NCBI GenBank assembly: GCA_018136815.1
Contig: CM030935.1
Location: 4,568,159 to 4,632,158 of the forward strand
Reading direction: 5' to 3'
Length of the DNA: 64,000 nt
Source of the DNA: Isochrysis galbana
Lineage: Eukaryota; Haptophyta; Isochrysidales; Isochrysidaceae
Translations under genes and position numbers: made by a program
In this document: positions 1 to 9,735 of the stretch, piece after piece
Numbering within the stretch: the stretch's first letter is position 1
How the letters are laid out: each line of letters starts with the position of its first letter
The notes under the pieces: model-generated
What the model was told of the DNA's origin: nothing
What the model saw: the letters and a program-made list of their open reading frames with translations, nothing else
The model's database searches: none

Positions 1-1244
1 CGCTTTCCCCCAGATCTCTCTGATATCTTTCTCCCTCGTACTCCACCTCTCTTCTTTTCCATTTTATCTCCGTCTTCCGATACCCCTTCCTCTCTCCCCC
101 CCTCTTCACTCTCTCTCTTCTCCAGGATGGGGGAGTGGAGCGAGATGGCGAACCGTGGATGTTCGATTGATGTGTACGTGTCTTTTGCTCTGAGCGGCAG
201 AAAGAATGGGCGGTGATGGGTGGGGGAGCTTGCGGAAAACAGTGGAAAGGGGGCACGAGGGGAGAGGAGAGAGAGAGAGAGAGGGCGTTGCGGCGACAAA
301 AGCGTAACCACCGTGAGCTTTGGCGTAGCCGTCTTCCCCCTTCCGGTATTGTGAGTTGTTATTGTATCACATTTTTCTCGAGAGGGCTGCAGTAATGTTG
401 CTGTCAGCATGGGTCTGCAGTCTGCTGTCACCCATGGGGGTGCCAGCATGGCTCCTGTGTGTGGTGTGGCCGGGGCCACGGGCCGTGTGGCGCGACCGGG
501 GTCGCACGCACCTGCTCGGCCGCAGATGTGGCGGACGCGGTCGCCACGCGGTCGCTTTGACTGCGATTGTCGACTGCGACGTATTGCGTACCGGTCCTGT
601 TGTATTCAGGCCTCCTGGCATGAATATTTCGGAATGGGTACGTGCCTTCGTCGTTATATATCGTCTTCTATGTTCGTCTTGGTCACTCAAGGCGTGCAAA
701 TTCGGATTCTCCCTGGGCTCAAATCCTGGCATCCTGGCACATGGCACAGTGTGAGATTCTGGTGCCAAAAGGTGACAATAAGGGCTCGCTCCAGCGGCTA
801 TCTCCCCGGGTGCCGGGGACTTAGCCGCTGCAGCGGCCGCGGAGGCCCGCCGCGCGCCGCTCCCCTCCCCCCCCCTCCCCCCACTCCTTGCTCTGGCAGC
901 CCAGCTTGCCACATGCATGGGTGTACTCGCGCGGCCAACACCAAAGGTAGCAGTCCCCCCCACGCTGCCTGCCGCGATGTGCCCCTTCACGCTCCCCGCG
1001 CTCGCCTCCAGGTCGTTCTCGCACCCCCCCCTTCGCAGCGCGCATACGAGCGCCAGAAGCCATGTGCGAGCAGCGCGCGCGCAGCGCGAGCCCCCCGCCC
1101 GGCCTTGGCCTGGGTGTGCCATACCCAGCACCTGACCCTGCCCCAGCCCACACCCGCCTCGCGCCTCGCAGCAAGCTTCCCTGGCTGAAAAGTCAGAGTT
1201 GGCGTCTCTCTCGGCAGGCGCGGCCGGTCAGCAGATCGGCTACA
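1..1244. other. No supported gene; low-complexity and GC-rich DNA
   Basis: The first 200 bases are CT-rich. The rest is GC-rich and carries long overlapping open frames on both strands, but none shows a recognisable domain or consistent codon pattern, so I call no gene here. I see no clear tRNA or inverted repeat. Confidence 0.5.
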
Positions 1245-1375
1245 GGGCTCGAAGGGGTCAAATTGGGGGGCGGGGGAGTGGAGGTGTAGAAAGTTTTCCT
1301 ACGTGAGTAGAAAGTAGAGGGTGCCTGCCCACGGCCGCGTGTGCGGTGAGACGATTAAAAGGTTTAATTAATTAA
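1245..1375 (+). repeat. Interspersed repeat family C, copy 1
   Basis: About 120 bases that recur in inverted orientation at 39465-39590 and in part at 20127-20190. The shared core contains GTGTAGAAAGTTTTCCTACG, then GTAGAAAGTAGAGGGT, then CACGGCCGCGTGTGCGGTGA and a TTAAAAGGTTTA end. The two better copies are nearly identical over the core, so they are probably young non-autonomous mobile elements. I could not assign terminal repeats or a superfamily. Confidence 0.7.
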
Positions 1376-1551
1376 GTGTTTGTTGAGTCTTGTTGGGGGC
1401 AAGATCGTCACCAATCAGGCTAAAGCTAGCTGCACGCGCTCTGGGCGCTTGCATGCTCTATCGCTGGATCCCGCAGAGAGGGTATGATAGATCTCGGATG
1501 AGGATGGTGTGGTTGCGCCCACATCAACGCAGGCTAGGATTTCTACGAATA

Positions 1552-3274
1552 TCAAACGAGCAGAAGCATAACCAACGAGAGCACCGACAATGCGGCAGCG
1601 CCGACGGACGGCACCAATAGCAGATTCCTTTTCAGACCAAAGATCCCGGCCTGCGCACGAAGATAGCTTAGCACAACATAGGTCGTCGCCCAGCCTAGGG
1701 AGAGCATCGCTCGAGCAAGTTGAGGCGTCGAGGCGTAATCCGGCGGCTCGAAGACCTCGTGCGGATCGCTAATCGTCGCCCCGGTCCATAGCGCCTGCGG
1801 CCGTACAGGAGGGGTGAGAGTGGGACTGGTGCTGGTGATCATCGCTCAGGGGTACCAAGGTGGCGATGTAAAGAGACGCTCTGAGGCAGCTTGACACCGC
1901 AGGGCACCATCATCTCGAGTGCCTCGCGACACACATGCATGCCGACAGTTAGTGTGAGCATTCCAACGACGAAAAATGCGAGCGCACGTGGCCCCTCTTC
2001 GGCCGGACACTCGGCCTCACGCCGGAGGACGAGGCCGGCGACTCGGCGTGGCGCGGCAGCTGTGATGAAGCCGAGAAGACTCAGGACGATGGCGGTTCTA
2101 AAGAGGTGGGTGGGGAGGGGGTCCGTCAAGTGTGAGCAATCACCCACTTAGCCCTCACTAAGTGCCTCAACGCGGCGGCAACACCCTGCTGTTGCGACGC
2201 GAGGTGCAGTACGACGACGCCACTAGGCTAGCGCGCACTGCATCGTATAGACCACACGCCGCGCCTCGAGACGGCGTGAGACTCACATCCAAAAGTCGGC
2301 AGTGCGTGCGGTGGGCCCGCGCAGGCCGTGGAACAGCCAAGGCAAGGACGACCCCTCGATCATGAAAGCCATGATTTGGACATACACAAAGAGGCGAGGG
2401 AATCGGTAAGTCAGCAAGTACGTCGAGACGATGAAGAAGGAGAGCGAGAGAAGCAGCACAAGCCTGCGTGAGCCAGAGCCGTTGTTGGGATTCTGCATGA
2501 GGCATTTGCGCTTCGGATGCAGTACTAATCAAGGCTAGCAGTGCATAGGCCCAGACATGTAGACGGCGAACGGTGAGCCCGAGCGCGGGGCAACGATGGG
2601 TGCAGCACGACCAGTGCGCGTTGTACATGGCTGAGGAGCAGTGCATGGGCTCACATGTACATGCCGATTGGCTCCTCCTGGAGCAGCTGGTAGGCGCGTC
2701 TCCTGCGGAAGGCTTCGGTGGGCAACATTGAGACGACAAACGGAGGACTGACCTGGTTCTCCCCGCGGAAGGCCGACCCGCCGGAGGTCGAGCCCCCAGG
2801 TGCCGTGGACGCCCCTCCACCATCATCGGTGCTGACACCCGTGCTCCGGCCGACGCCATCGATCAGGCCAGTCGTCGCCTCGGATGACTCGTCTGTTGAG
2901 CGGCGCGCAGGCTGCACTCTCTCCCACCAGCCTGCGCGTCTGGCGGTCTCGCTCTCGCGGATGCGCAGCGCGTGGGCCTTTGGATCGATGGTGATGCTCG
3001 GTCGTAGGCGCGCGCCCGCCACCGTGCCTCCTGAAGGGCATCTCGCTGCCTCCTCCGCCGAGCGAGAGCGGATGCGGAGCGGTGGAGAGCCACGACGGGC
3101 AAGCGAATGCGGCTGCAGATGAGCGACGGCGCCTAGCTCGAGGCTGTCGTCGCGGCAGGGAGAGGGTGAACCGAAACCCCGCCGCCGAAAGATCGGGCTC
3201 GCGGCTGGTGCCCGGTAGCCCGAGCCCTGGGCGACCGGAGGGGCCGCGCCGCCGCCGCCGCCGGCCATCGCCAT
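1552..3274 (-). CDS. Multi-exon multi-pass membrane protein, unknown function
   Basis: I do not recognise the family. The start is placed at the ATG at 3274. Exon 1 (3274-2655) encodes about 206 residues that are glycine, serine and arginine rich and look disordered, ending in AYQLLQEEPIGMYM. A GTGAGC donor joins exon 2 (2463-2287), which encodes a membrane segment (LVLLLSLSFFIVSTYLLTY) and a second hydrophobic stretch. A GTGAGT donor joins exon 3 (2097 to about 1856), with two hydrophobic segments (ITAIVLSLLGFITAAA and ALAFFVVGMLTLTVGM). The last coding stretch ends at 1552 with two more (LARAMLSLGWATTYVVLSYL and LLLVPSVGAAALSVLSLVML). The first two joins keep phase. The join into the last exon does not resolve cleanly, so an exon edge there is wrong, or a frameshift is present. 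The overall pattern is a soluble N-terminal region followed by five or six membrane helices. Confidence 0.6.
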
Positions 3275-3507
3275 CGCCGCGAGTTTCTCTCGCAAGGAGG
3301 GTCACACGCTTGTAGCTTTAGAAAGGCTTTAAGGAAGGGGGGGAGCTTTTACTCCTAGTATATGCCTTAAAAGGGGTTTTCCGGCGCTTGCCTATCGGCT
3401 GGGGCACTCTGCACCCTGGGAACCAGTCCATCCGTCAATCCATGCAAACGTCTTTCGATTCGTGATCACCAGTGGCGTTGAGGTGCTCAAGACACTTTTA
3501 TTCCCCC

Positions 3508-3572
3508 CCCCCCCGTACCCCGTACCCCGTAACCCGTGTACCCGAGGTACCCCGTGACCGTGAACCGTGGAT
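3508..3572. repeat. Cluster of echoed TACCCCG/CCGTG motifs
   Basis: A poly-C run is followed by several imperfect copies of GTACCCCG and CCGTGAACC with one inverted neighbour (GAGGTACC). It resembles the other short-motif clusters described in the findings. Confidence 0.5.
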
Positions 3573-3725
3573 CTGTCACCTTTAATTTGTAGTGCATGTA
3601 GTAGGGAGTAGGGTGGACACACCATACACCATGCTGGCTTTAAATTCGCCACAACTACGACCTCTTTAATGGTTACCACGACCTCGCCCGACCGATAGAC
3701 CTATCGCCAGCCTCCCCTCTTCGCC

Positions 3726-3893
3726 CGAGGCGGCTTGCCTTCATTTGGTCTCCTTTCCCTCAGGGTTTCTTCCCCTCCCGCGGGGACTCTCACCCTACCA
3801 TGAGCCCCCCCGCGAGCACCCCGAAAGAGAGGCCCAGGAGCACCCCGTACGCGACGAGAACGGCGTCGCCTTGGCTCGGCATGAGGGCGCGCC
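3726..3893. repeat. About 165-base segment duplicated at 27040-27206
   Basis: This block covers the last codons and downstream flank of the cytochrome b561 gene. It recurs in the same orientation at 27040-27206 with only a few differences. Both copies begin at GAGGCGGCTTGCCTTCATTT and end at CGGCATGAGGGCGC. Confidence 0.9.
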
Positions 3894-4839
3894 CCGAGAG
3901 GGCCTGGTAGACGCCCACGCGCCCACGCCGAGCACGGCGTAGCCCGTCCCCTTGTGCGCGACCCGCCACACGGCGCGGCGTGCGGTGCGGGCGCCGGGCG
4001 TGCCGCGCACGAGCGCGTTGAGCGGCTGCAGCAGGGCGAGGGCGAAGGCGACGATCCCGAGCGTGTGATGGGGGTGCGAGAAGTGGCGCCCTCGGGGCAC
4101 CGACGCGACGGCGAGCGCGACGCCGGCGGCGGCCACCGCAAGGCCGCTTCCCTGAGAGATCGGGGGGGGGGAGTGCGTTGTTGGGGTTTCCTCCCTTTTT
4201 GGGTGGGAGGGAGGGCCGATTGGGGGCGCGAGGAGGGAGAAACACACCTGCACCACGCGATGCACACGGAGCCAGCGGCCGCCGGTGAGCCGGAGCCGGG
4301 AGCGCCAAGCGAGCGAGAAAAAGGCGCCCGAGGGGAGGAGCACGCCCCACGCGACGGACATGAGCACACCGTGGGCGAGCAGCGGCAGGGTGGGCGGGGA
4401 CGCGGAGGAAGGGGCGAGGACGCGGGGGAGGAAGGGGGCGAGGGCGCGGAGATAGGGGGCGAGGACACGGGGGAGGAAGGGGCCGAGAGAGGGGTCGTAC
4501 CCACCGCGAGCGGCGGCGGCGCGCAGACAGGCATGCTCCTCGAGGTCCTCGACGACTCGTCTCCCGCGAGCGAGATGTCGTCGGTAGAGAAGCCGAGCAG
4601 CTCGCCCTCGTCCACACCGACGCTCCACACACAGCAGGGGTCCCCCAGCTCCATCCCGTTGCTCTGCCCGTCGCTGTCCGTGTCCGCGAGGCAGAGAGAG
4701 GTGGTCCACGCCCTGCCTTCGTCGCGGAAGGCGAATCGGAAGGCGGCGTGCGTCGGGTTGTTGACCTTGTGCCCCGTGTCCTTGCCGTTGACGCGGCCGT
4801 TGGGCACGAGCCGCTCGTAGCTCTCATAGCCGACCCAGC
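3790..4839 (-). pseudogene. Broken temptin-like/cytochrome b561 gene
   Basis: Read from 4839 down, the first part encodes a temptin-like domain (YESYERLVPNG, then TGHKVNNPTHAAFRFAF, WTTSLCLADTDSDGQSNGME, LGDPCCVW). A Pro/Ser-rich linker follows, then a cytochrome b561 core with four histidines placed as haem ligands (LLAHGVLMS, WLRVHRVVQ, SHPHHTLGIVAFAL, AHKGTGYAVLG) and a final membrane helix ending AYGVLLGLSFGVLAGGLMVG. In this family the temptin region is extracellular and the b561 core moves electrons across a membrane. A 96-base GT-AG intron (4247-4152) splits the core in phase. The gene is damaged. Its 5' end, including any signal peptide, is replaced at 4840 by copia sequence. The linker and core are in different frames. 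An exact 8-base tandem duplication (GCGTGGGC, 3913-3928) shifts the frame before the last helix. Confidence 0.8.
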
Positions 4840-5232
4840 GCTGAGGCCGAATATTTCGGAGCCATGCTCACGGCGAAAGACCTCATATTCATTCGCGAGT
4901 TGCTCACTGATCTAGGTGTCGTGCAAAATGCACCTTCAGTTGTCTACTCCGATTCCAAGTCCGCCGTCGATATGGCGTTCGACCCCGTTGCGTTCAAGAA
5001 AACAAAACACATTCTTCGCGCTGGTGCTTCTCTGCGCGACCTAGTGGCAAAACAGGACCTCACGTTGAAACACATCAGTGGCACCAATATGGTGGCAGAC
5101 ATACTCACCAAACCGTGCCCGCGCAATCAATTCCACCGCCTGCTCACAACATCCTTGACTCTTTCTCGAAAACCCATACTTAAGTCATCACGAGCCAAGC
5201 ATTGTAAACGTCGCACTCCGTACTCCGTTTAG
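4840..5232 (+). mobile_element. Ty1/copia retrotransposon 3' end (RNase H)
   Basis: In-frame coding begins at 4840 with AEAEYFGAM and continues through IFIRELLTDLG, YSDSKSAVDMA, KKTKHI and ADILTKPCP to a stop at 5232. This is the standard order of the copia polyprotein RNase H tail. The codons before the first Met at 4864 are in frame, so the true product was a longer polyprotein that is now cut off at the junction with the b561 gene. A purine run (AGGAGGGGG) directly after the stop fits a polypurine tract. The long terminal repeat should start close to 5240, but I could not define its ends. Confidence 0.9.
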
Positions 5233-5523
5233 GAGGGGGTATCACCGATGGGTCCCTTGTCTCTCGCCCCCCTTTGATCTCTTTTTACTTCCTTAGTCCA
5301 AATAGGATTTCTCTTCACGTGAGGAGAGGCGACGGGCCCCTCTCTTGTTTCCTCTTTTCTCTCCTGCTCACCCCCCTTCTTGCGCGTATCCCGTTACGTT
5401 AGTTGTCTACGTGTTACCGTGAATGTGCGCGTGATAGTGGTGTGAGAGAATTGTAAGAGGATTCTACGTGTTACCGTGAATGTGCGCGTGATAGTGATAG
5501 TGGTGTTAGAGAATTGTGAGAGG
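5233..5523 (+). repeat. Probable copia 3' LTR remnant with 57-base tandem duplication
   Basis: The stretch follows the copia polypurine tract and is probably LTR sequence. Two copies of a roughly 57-base unit lie in tandem (about 5405-5461 and 5462-5522); both contain CTACGTGTTACCGTGAATGT. The second copy has an extra GATAGT. Confidence 0.55.
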
Positions 5524-6435
5524 ATTTTTATCCGCAACTGTTCTGGAGAGAGCGCGAGCGATGGCGTCGCTCTCCCTCCTCATGGCCGCCCTGGTTACTG
5601 TGATGATACCAGGGCGATAAGAGTCTAGGGACACATTTTTAGGGGGTGGCGATACGGCCAATGAGCAATGAGGTAAAGTTGAGGGGTAGAATTGTATTTG
5701 TACCAAAATAGACAAGAGGTGTAAAAAAATAGGTGAGGGGGTAAAAAGTAAAAAAAGGGGAACCTCGAACCTCGAGTTGCACCCTCTTTCACGCTCGCAG
5801 TGATGGCCGGGTCGATGGGCGCAAAAGGGGTCGGGATTGGGATTGGGATGGGAGTGAGTATCGCGCTGTACATCCTCGTCCTCCTTGCGCACTATGGAAA
5901 CTGAATTCTGCTACCACCTGTCGACTTTCCGAAGATAGACATAGACAAGATGTCCCTGGCCCGGCAAGCGATAAAGAATTTGGATATATAGGATAAAGGC
6001 CGCGCTGAAGAAGAAGTGAACCCTCCACGCCCTCGTTCGGGCAACGGGAAAGGGGGGGGGGGGCAATAAAATTCATGCGGGCTTGCAAGAAAAAACCGAA
6101 CCCGAGGTTTCAATCTCTCACATAAACGACATATGCACTGGACGCAACATTCGAAAGCATCCACGTAGGCTAGGTGGCTAGGAGCAAGGAGAATTATAGG
6201 GCAACGGATTAGGCCATCGCAACGGAGAGAAAAGGCAGCTGAAGAAGAAGATGCACACGCGGTTGTACTCTATTAGATTTCAGGTGCCATGAGTGCAAGT
6301 GGTTGCACTACATCGCCCACCAATGTCGTGCCCACGACGGCGCGGCTGTCCCGCCACCACCAGACGTCCTGTTCACATCTCGCCTAGACAGCCGTACGGC
6401 ACACCAAAGCCTCCGCGAGGCGACGTTGGCTCTTC
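5524..6435. other. No gene recognised
   Basis: AT-richer intergenic DNA with short open frames lacking recognisable domains. I see no repeat shared with the rest of the window. Confidence 0.4.
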
Positions 6436-8155
6436 CTATTGCTCCATCGGGAGGGGTTGACTACCTTCGGCGATGAGGCGCTCGTCGAGCCACTTGTGGT
6501 ATGATCGGTTGATTTCAGCCTCGGTCAGATTGCCGCCGAGAGTAATGGGCAGAGAAGCCTTGGGCACCACCTTGTGCATCGAGGAGAGGTCCTACAGCCA
6601 AAGGGTGTAACGCGCGCAGGCCCATAAACAGCGCACGTCAGGCGGCGCGGTGCGCGGCGGCGCGACCAGGTACATTCCATCACAACACTGCTAGTAGGGC
6701 GGCCGCCGGGCCGTTTTACGCTGATTCCGACGCTGACCGGCATGACGTGCGCGGCGTGGCAACTTCGGAGGGCGCACCTTTGAAGAGACAAGGTGCACCT
6801 TGCAACGCAGGTCGGGGCTCATGAAGCACCACAAGGCGAACCACACAAAGTACAAGTACCAAGGTGCGTCAATGAGCCACATGTCGGCAAAGCGGAACGG
6901 GAAGCCTGTCTTCATGGCCTTCATCTTTTCCTTTTGGAGCTGCGCACCGTCGACAGGAGTACACGTGTGAGAGGGGAGCGCGCGGTCAGCGATGGCACAA
7001 ACGGGCCGTCTACGCTGCACTCGGAGCAAAGGCGCCTGCGACGCTGCGCGGACATGCTGCGGTCGATATCTTGGTGCGCGAGGCCCGCACACTCGAGCAA
7101 CGATTGCCCCTGCACCTGTCGGATATCCCCCCGCGACTCGAGCTGCTTCAGAAGTGAAAACGAGTACCCTGACAAGTTATAAACTACACCGACTCCGCAC
7201 ACCTGACGAGGCGGAAGGTCGATGGGGGTGGAGCAATTGCTCGATAGCACGGGCCACGCGCGGCAAGGAATACAGCTCGCCCTTTGCGTCCACCTGCGTG
7301 TTAGGCTCGAGGGCCATTTGATCGAGCAGGTACTGCATCCCCAAAATCCACTGCTTGATCTGTGCACCGCAGGGTGGGAAGGCCCAGTCAGAGCACCTGT
7401 GGCGGCCGAGGTGCCACTGCAGGAGAGGATGGGGAAGCCGGAAAGTGCGCGAGGTGCGTGCTGTTGCCCACAGGATGCTGCCTGATCGAGCAGAAGAGCT
7501 CGTCGACGCTCTTGAGATAAAGGATCGCCGCCCCGTTCACGTCGCGCCCGGGAAGCAGCTTGATGGCTGAGCAGCTGAGGAAGGGCGCCACGTCCTTGAG
7601 ATGAAGGTTCCAAAATGACAGCTCACTAGTTTGCATCGCGGCTTCGCATGCTGGACCCGGCGTGGCCGCGTCTGACTTCTCCTCCGTCTTTTTTTGGCCG
7701 CCCCACTCGCCACCGAAGTCGGGAGGCAGACCCTCCAGCACCTGGGGGAGGTGGAGGTGCAGGCGTCCGACCGCACTCGCTCAGCCCCACACAAGTGCGA
7801 TTCTGAGAAGTGCTCCTCCGCGAAGTCTTGAGGCGGAGCGCTTTGGCACGCGGCTGCGCACATGGCAGGGCTCGTGTCGGTGGAGGCTCACATTGATCCA
7901 TCGCAGGTAGCCCACCACGTTGGCGGTCGCCTCAGCTACCCGGTACTTCCTCAGACGGAGGAATCTGAGGAGCCAGAGGTCATACATCGAGGCAGAGCGG
8001 CGGAGCCCGTCGGCAACATCTGCGTTGGTTGCGATCGCTGCAGCGCGCACCAGCTCTTCCTTCAGTCTCGCGCTCATCGCCTCGACGAGCGGCTCCGACT
8101 CGCCCAGCTCGTCCTCTGCACGTCGTCGGCTGAGCGACGACAGCTCCGCTGCCAT
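6436..8155 (-). CDS. CRAL-TRIO (Sec14-like) lipid-binding protein, six exons
   Basis: Exon 1 (8155-7892) encodes MAAELSSLSRRRAEDE and then a CRAL-TRIO N-terminal helix bundle (DLWLLRFLRLRKYRVAEATA). Exon 2 (7741-7472) contains FWNLHLKDVAPFLSCSAIKL and PGRDVNGAAILYL. Exon 3 begins at 7359 (IKQWILGMQYLLDQM). Exon 4 ends at 7116 and includes GVVYNLSGYSFSLLKQL. Exon 5 (6939-6778) has KTGFPFRFADMWLIDAPWYL and CKVHLVSSK. Exon 6 (6591-6436) ends with KVVPKASLPITLGGNLTEAE. This is the usual order of the lipid-binding pocket, ending in the PxxLGG strand. Members bind phosphoinositides or other lipophilic ligands in the cytosol and move or present them. Introns have GTGAGC, GTGGGC, GTGCAG and GTGCGC donors. 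All joins keep phase except exon 3 to exon 4, where the frame moves by one base near 7195; a small intron or a frameshift is possible there. Confidence 0.85.
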
Positions 8156-8172
8156 TGGGGGGGAGAGTTCTC

Positions 8173-8495
<323 letters not shown>

Positions 8496-8618
8496 TGTTA
8501 GCCTCGCTCTCAGGCCCTCAGGCTCTCCCTCGTCCGTCCGCCCGCCGCCCTCCCTTCGCGCGCGCTCTCTCTCTCCCCTCTCGCTCTCGTCTCCCCTCTC
8601 CATCGTGCGCTAGGGGTA

Positions 8619-8712
8619 GGCCAAAATATCCGGATATGTGAATTGGATATTTGGGTGGGGTTTTGCCCAACTGGATATTTTTGGATATTTTTGGATATCT
8701 GCTGGATATTTG
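8619..8712. repeat. Cluster of GGATAT/ATATCC motifs in both orientations
   Basis: Seven or more copies of GGATAT(TT) and its complement lie within about 95 bases, some followed by TGGGTGG. The same word combination, inverted, occurs at 53072-53160. Confidence 0.8.
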
Positions 8713-8804
8713 GGTGGCTCAAGGCTCAAGCGGGAGAGGCGCGTGCCCCATGAGCCATGAGCGGGCAACGGTGGGGGCAGGGGGGCAAGGCTAGGGATTG
8801 GCTG

Positions 8805-8915
8805 GAGCAGTTATCCAGATAACTTTGTTAATTGCCACTAACTGCCCTTGTGAGGCGCCAAGCAGTTATCTAACTGCCCCGTGATGCGTCCGTCGAGCAA
8901 GTAACTCAGTTAATT
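8805..8915. repeat. Cluster of CAGTTA/TAACTG motifs in both orientations
   Basis: CAGTTATC, ATAACT, TTAATTGCC, TAACTGCCC and CAGTTAAT recur within 110 bases in direct and inverted orientation. Confidence 0.75.
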
Positions 8916-9078
8916 TCCGTCCGTGGAGGTGAGCGGGTGGTTTTTCACTGTGCGCGCGTGCGCGCGCGCTCGGCGTCGAGCGTCGGCGCGTCGACGGTCG
9001 ACGGCCAAACAAAGAACAAAGGACAGGACAAACAAAAACAAAGAACCAAGATCTTTAGCTCTTTAGTATTAACCTTTC

Positions 9079-9680
9079 TCAAGTAAGTCCCAAACACCCC
9101 ACACCCCACATCACACACACACCCCATACGCACGGACGCACGGACGCACGGTAGCCCGCCACCTCAATCGGTATATTGAACGCGGCGAATAAGGAATTTT
9201 CGAGAGTCGAGTCTTTCGCAGACTTCTGCAGGTCGCCGTGCATCTTGCCAGCCGCCGAAAAGATGCGTTCCACACCCGCAGACGAGGCGGGCGCCGAGAA
9301 GTATTGCTTAACCATCTTCGCGAGCGCCGGCCATTGGTACTCCTTTGCCCGCCACCAGACCAACACATCGATGTCGAGGTCGGGTTCCTCGGGATCGGCG
9401 AGGTATTCGTCGAGCTCATCAAACTCCAGCGCCGCCAGCTGCGGCGCAGCCTTCTTTACGCGTGGCCCGAGCAAACTTCCGAGCGAGACCTTGCGCTTCT
9501 TGAGCAAAGGATTGACCTCCGTGCCTTTGGCGTCAGCAAGCTCCTTGCTGCCCACCTCAATGCTCTCGGTGGTGACGAATGAAGTAGCCGAGCTCGAGCT
9601 TGCTGGCGTGGTACCTAAATCGAGCACGGGCGCCGGGCCTCCTCCTAATCTCGCTTGCGCTAGAGTAGATGCTAATTTAT
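9079..9680 (-). mobile_element. hAT transposase C-terminal dimerisation region, fused to a LINE
   Basis: The translation contains EPDLDIDVLVWWRAKEYQW, PALAKMVKQYFSAPASSAGV and ERIFSAAGKMHGD, the signature of the hAT family C-terminal dimerisation domain (W-W, P-L, A-P-S-S/A-x-x-V-E-R-x-F-S). The N-terminal catalytic part of the transposase is absent. The same open frame continues upstream without a stop into the first codons of a LINE ORF2, so the two elements form one chimeric frame that opens at 9735. The junction lies around 9620-9660. No 8-base target duplication or terminal repeat could be defined by eye. Confidence 0.85.
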
Positions 9681-9735
9681 GTTTTGCTCCATTCAAATTG
9701 TATGTTGCAATCCTTAGATCATTATTATTCACCAT
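9620..9735 (-). mobile_element. LINE ORF2 start (endonuclease N-terminus), truncated
   Basis: The frame opens MVNNNDLRIATYNLNGAK, the usual beginning of the apurinic-type endonuclease of non-LTR retrotransposons. After about 30 to 40 residues it runs into hAT transposase sequence. The ATG at 9735 overlaps the stop region of ORF1 by 11 bases (9725-9735), an arrangement that suits re-initiation or stop-start coupling between the two frames. Confidence 0.75.

Noticed and set aside
367-1188. 250-codon open frames on both strands
   Set aside because: GC-rich DNA with few stops; no domain, no codon pattern, and frames overlap on both strands.
2631-2655. A 24-base intron in the membrane-protein gene at 2654-2631
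   Set aside because: It leads to an early stop; using the acceptor at 2464 gives an in-phase join into a membrane helix.
3954-4820. 288-codon plus-strand frame opposite the b561 gene
   Set aside because: Charged low-complexity translation; the minus strand carries the temptin-like and b561 motifs.
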